Under the pieces are notes generated by a model. The model made no database searches, was not told the origin of the DNA, and worked only from the letters and a program-made list of their open reading frames with translations. 64,000 bases of DNA, from contig NZ_JAHXPT010000001.1 in NCBI RefSeq assembly GCF_019431045.1, positions 62,001 to 126,000 of the forward strand. The letters are read 5' to 3'. The DNA is from Clostridium weizhouense (GTDB lineage: Bacteria; Bacillota; Clostridia; Clostridiales; Clostridiaceae). The translations under genes were made by a program, and so were the position numbers. Below are positions 62,182-64,000 of this stretch, piece after piece. The stretch's first letter is position 1, and each line of letters starts with the position of its first letter.

Positions 62182-63363
62182 TTATCTTAATGATCTTATT
62201 CTTTCAGCACTACTTGCTATACTAGTTATTCTTACTCCAAAATTTTCATCAACTACAACTACTTCACCATAGGCTATTTTCTTTCCATTAACCAATATTT
62301 CAACTGGTTCTTCAGCAAGTTTATCTAATTCTATTAAGGATCCAGTACTTAAATTCAAAATATCCTTTATATTCTTTTTAGTTCTGCCTAAAACTACTGA
62401 TATATCTAATGGAACATCTAATATTAAATCTATATTTTTAGGTGATTGTGAAACTTCACTTTGACCTAATGGTTCAAACGTTGCTGAATGCACTTCCACT
62501 GGTTGTTGTTTTACTTTTGGTGCTTCTACAATTGTCTTTTCATACATTTGGTGTGTTGAAGCCTCCCTGCTTTCTTGTTTTTTATCTGAACTGTTCTCTT
62601 TCGTAACAGCTACTTGCGGTTGTTCAACATATGTAGATTGCGAAGATTGGGATTTATCTTCTTCCTCTTCTTGACCCATCATTATTGATACAATTTTTTT
62701 AGCAGTTTTCATAGGTAAAATTTGCATTATATTACTATCTACAAGATCTCCTATAATTAGTCTAAAAGAAACTCTAACAATTTCCTCATCTTCTAATAAA
62801 GTTTCTGTAATAGGCTCTGCTTTTTCTTTCCATAACTTTGATGTTGGTGGAGATATATCTACCTTTCTTGCAAACATAGTAGCCATAGATGTAGCTGCTG
62901 AACCTATCATTTGATTCATAGCTTCTTGTACAGCACTTACTTCAAGTTCAGATAACTCTGGATTCTCTGGAACCTCACCATTTCCTCCCATCATAAGATT
63001 AGCTATTACTGCCGCATCATCTGTTTTCATAACTAATATGTTTCTTCCGACTATACCTGCTGTATATTCAACATCTAGAACAATATTTGGTGTTTCAAAA
63101 GAATCTTTTGTCTCTTTTAATGTTGTCAAAGAAACTACAGGTGTTGTTATGTTTACATTTTGATTAATTATTTGATAAAGCGCTGTAGATGCTGAGCCCA
63201 TTGATATATTTCCAATTTCCCCCAACAAATCTTTTTCAATATCTGTCAACTCTATCACTTCACTTGCTTTACTAGCTGTTGGTGATTCTTGTGCATCTTT
63301 ATTATCAAGTTCTCCTGCTAGAAGTGCGTTTATTTCATCTTGTGATAGAAAACTATTACTCAT
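62182..63363 (-). CDS. fliY: Flagellar motor switch phosphatase FliY (CheC-FliN type)
   Basis: 393 residues. The N-terminal helix FLSQDEINALLAGE is the FliM-type CheY-binding motif. The CheC domain has two phosphatase-type centres (EIGNISMGSAST near 49-60; EAMNQMIGSAAT near 147-158). The C-terminal FliN/SpoA domain (about 320-390) has LDVPLDISVVLGRTKKNIKD and ELDKLAEEPVEILVNGKKIA. So it should both build the C ring and dephosphorylate CheY-P. It overlaps the fliM stop by 8 bases. Confidence 0.93.
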   Translation of the reverse strand: MSNSFLSQDEINALLAGELDNKDAQESPTASKASEVIELTDIEKDLLGEIGNISMGSASTALYQIINQNVNITTPVVSLTTLKETKDSFETPNIVLDVEYTAGIVGRNILVMKTDDAAVIANLMMGGNGEVPENPELSELEVSAVQEAMNQMIGSAATSMATMFARKVDISPPTSKLWKEKAEPITETLLEDEEIVRVSFRLIIGDLVDSNIMQILPMKTAKKIVSIMMGQEEEEDKSQSSQSTYVEQPQVAVTKENSSDKKQESREASTHQMYEKTIVEAPKVKQQPVEVHSATFEPLGQSEVSQSPKNIDLILDVPLDISVVLGRTKKNIKDILNLSTGSLIELDKLAEEPVEILVNGKKIAYGEVVVVDENFGVRITSIASSAERIRSLR

Positions 63364-64000
63364 ACTCTTTCACTTCCTTGTCTATTATATCTAAAATAGC
63401 AACACCCATATTTTTCCCTGTTATACCAGGTTTAGCATAATAGCAATCTTCATTCCCTACATATACCTTAATCGGTGATGAACTCTTATTATCGAGTTTA
63501 ATAACATCTCCTTCAGATAACTTTAGGAAATCATCTACTATTAAGTGTGTACATCCTAATTCTGCTACAATTTCAATATCAACCTTTTGTATAGCCTCTT
63601 CTACTTTAACTCTTGATTCAGCTCTTAATCCTTCATCATCATTTTGGAACCAATATTGTACTACTAATTTATCTAGTACTTTTTCTATACTTAAATATGG
63701 AATACACATATTCATAAAGGTGCTATGTTCTCCAAACTCTACTGAGAATGTAATAAGTGCTACAGGTTCATTAGGTGCTAATGTTTGGTTTATTGCTGGA
63801 TTAGTTTCTATTCCCTCAACTTCTGGATTAACATCTAAAATATCTTCCCATGCTAATTTTAAGTTGCTTATCATTCCTGTTGTAATTTGTTTTACTATAT
63901 TTTTATCAATCTCAGAAAATTCCTTACTTTCTACTTTTCTATCTCCACTACCCCCAAGCAAAATATCTATTATTTGAAATGACAATTGAGGATTTGTTTC
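63356..64000 (-). CDS. fliM: Flagellar motor switch protein FliM, C-terminal part (5' end outside the window)
   Basis: The frame is open to the right edge, giving 214 residues of the C-terminal two thirds of FliM. Visible are the middle CheC-like domain (VALITFSVEFGEHSTFMNMC, IPYLSIEKVLDKL) and the C-terminal SpoA domain (LGCTHLIVDDFLKLSEGDVI, KLDNKSSSPIKVYVGNEDCY). FliM is the C-ring subunit that binds CheY-P. The stop overlaps the fliY start by 8 bases. Confidence 0.93.
   Translation of the reverse strand, partial: ETNPQLSFQIIDILLGGSGDRKVESKEFSEIDKNIVKQITTGMISNLKLAWEDILDVNPEVEGIETNPAINQTLAPNEPVALITFSVEFGEHSTFMNMCIPYLSIEKVLDKLVVQYWFQNDDEGLRAESRVKVEEAIQKVDIEIVAELGCTHLIVDDFLKLSEGDVIKLDNKSSSPIKVYVGNEDCYYAKPGITGKNMGVAILDIIDKEVKEYE

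Noticed and set aside
62182-63363. Missing fliN
   Set aside because: The FliN/SpoA domain is present as the C-terminal part of FliY, so no separate fliN is expected here.

Overview
The window reads as chromosomal DNA of a motile, endospore-forming, low-GC clostridium (Clostridium sensu stricto type). The evidence is very AT-rich sequence, sporulation genes (spoVA, spoIIA-sigF), frequent GTG and TTG starts behind strong GGAGG sites, a fused FliR-FlhB protein, a FliY-type motor switch protein and a Gram-positive FliW/CsrA pair. I do not assign a species.

Layout. 1-3.4 kb (minus strand): the end of a spoVA locus (spoVAC, spoVAD) split by a MITE-like element, then sigF, spoIIAB and spoIIAA. 3.8-12.7 kb: a Lon-related protease whose ATPase motifs look lost, a DUF4003-like protein, a small unknown plus-strand gene, a P-type Ca2+ ATPase, and a CBS-DRTGG inorganic pyrophosphatase. 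From 12.8 kb to the right edge almost everything is on the minus strand and belongs to motility.

In transcription order (right to left) the motility region runs: fliM-fliY; flgM-flgN-flgK-flgL-fliW-csrA; flaG-unknown-fliS; fliD2-fliT2; fliD1-fliT1-yjfB; three near-identical flagellin genes, each with its own sigma-28 promoter; a surface-sugar island (giant glycosyltransferase, two epimerases, broken acyltransferase, deacetylase-like gene, LpxD-like acyltransferase) that also holds an IS200/IS605-like remnant; a divergent flagellin; then the long hook-basal-body/export operon flgB-flgC-fliE-fliF-fliG-fliH-fliI-fliJ-fliK-flgD-flgE2-flgE1-flbD-motA-motB-fliL-fliO-fliP-fliQ-fliR/flhB-flhA-flhF-flhG-pilZ-fliA-swrB-like-rod genes.

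How it works together. The early operon builds the basal body, export gate and hook, and encodes sigma-28 (fliA). FlgM presumably holds sigma-28 until hook completion. Sigma-28-type promoters (TAAA, 15-16 bases, then CCGATAA-, TCGATAA- or ACGAAAA-like) can be read upstream of flgM, both fliD genes, all three flagellins and the divergent flagellin. Each of the three flagellin leaders carries a small hairpin with AAGGAT in its loop, almost exactly the consensus CsrA-binding element, just upstream of a GGA-rich ribosome binding site; csrA and fliW are in the same window. This strongly suggests CsrA-FliW homeostatic control of all three flagellin mRNAs. Several short inverted-repeat elements are scattered in the intergenic gaps.
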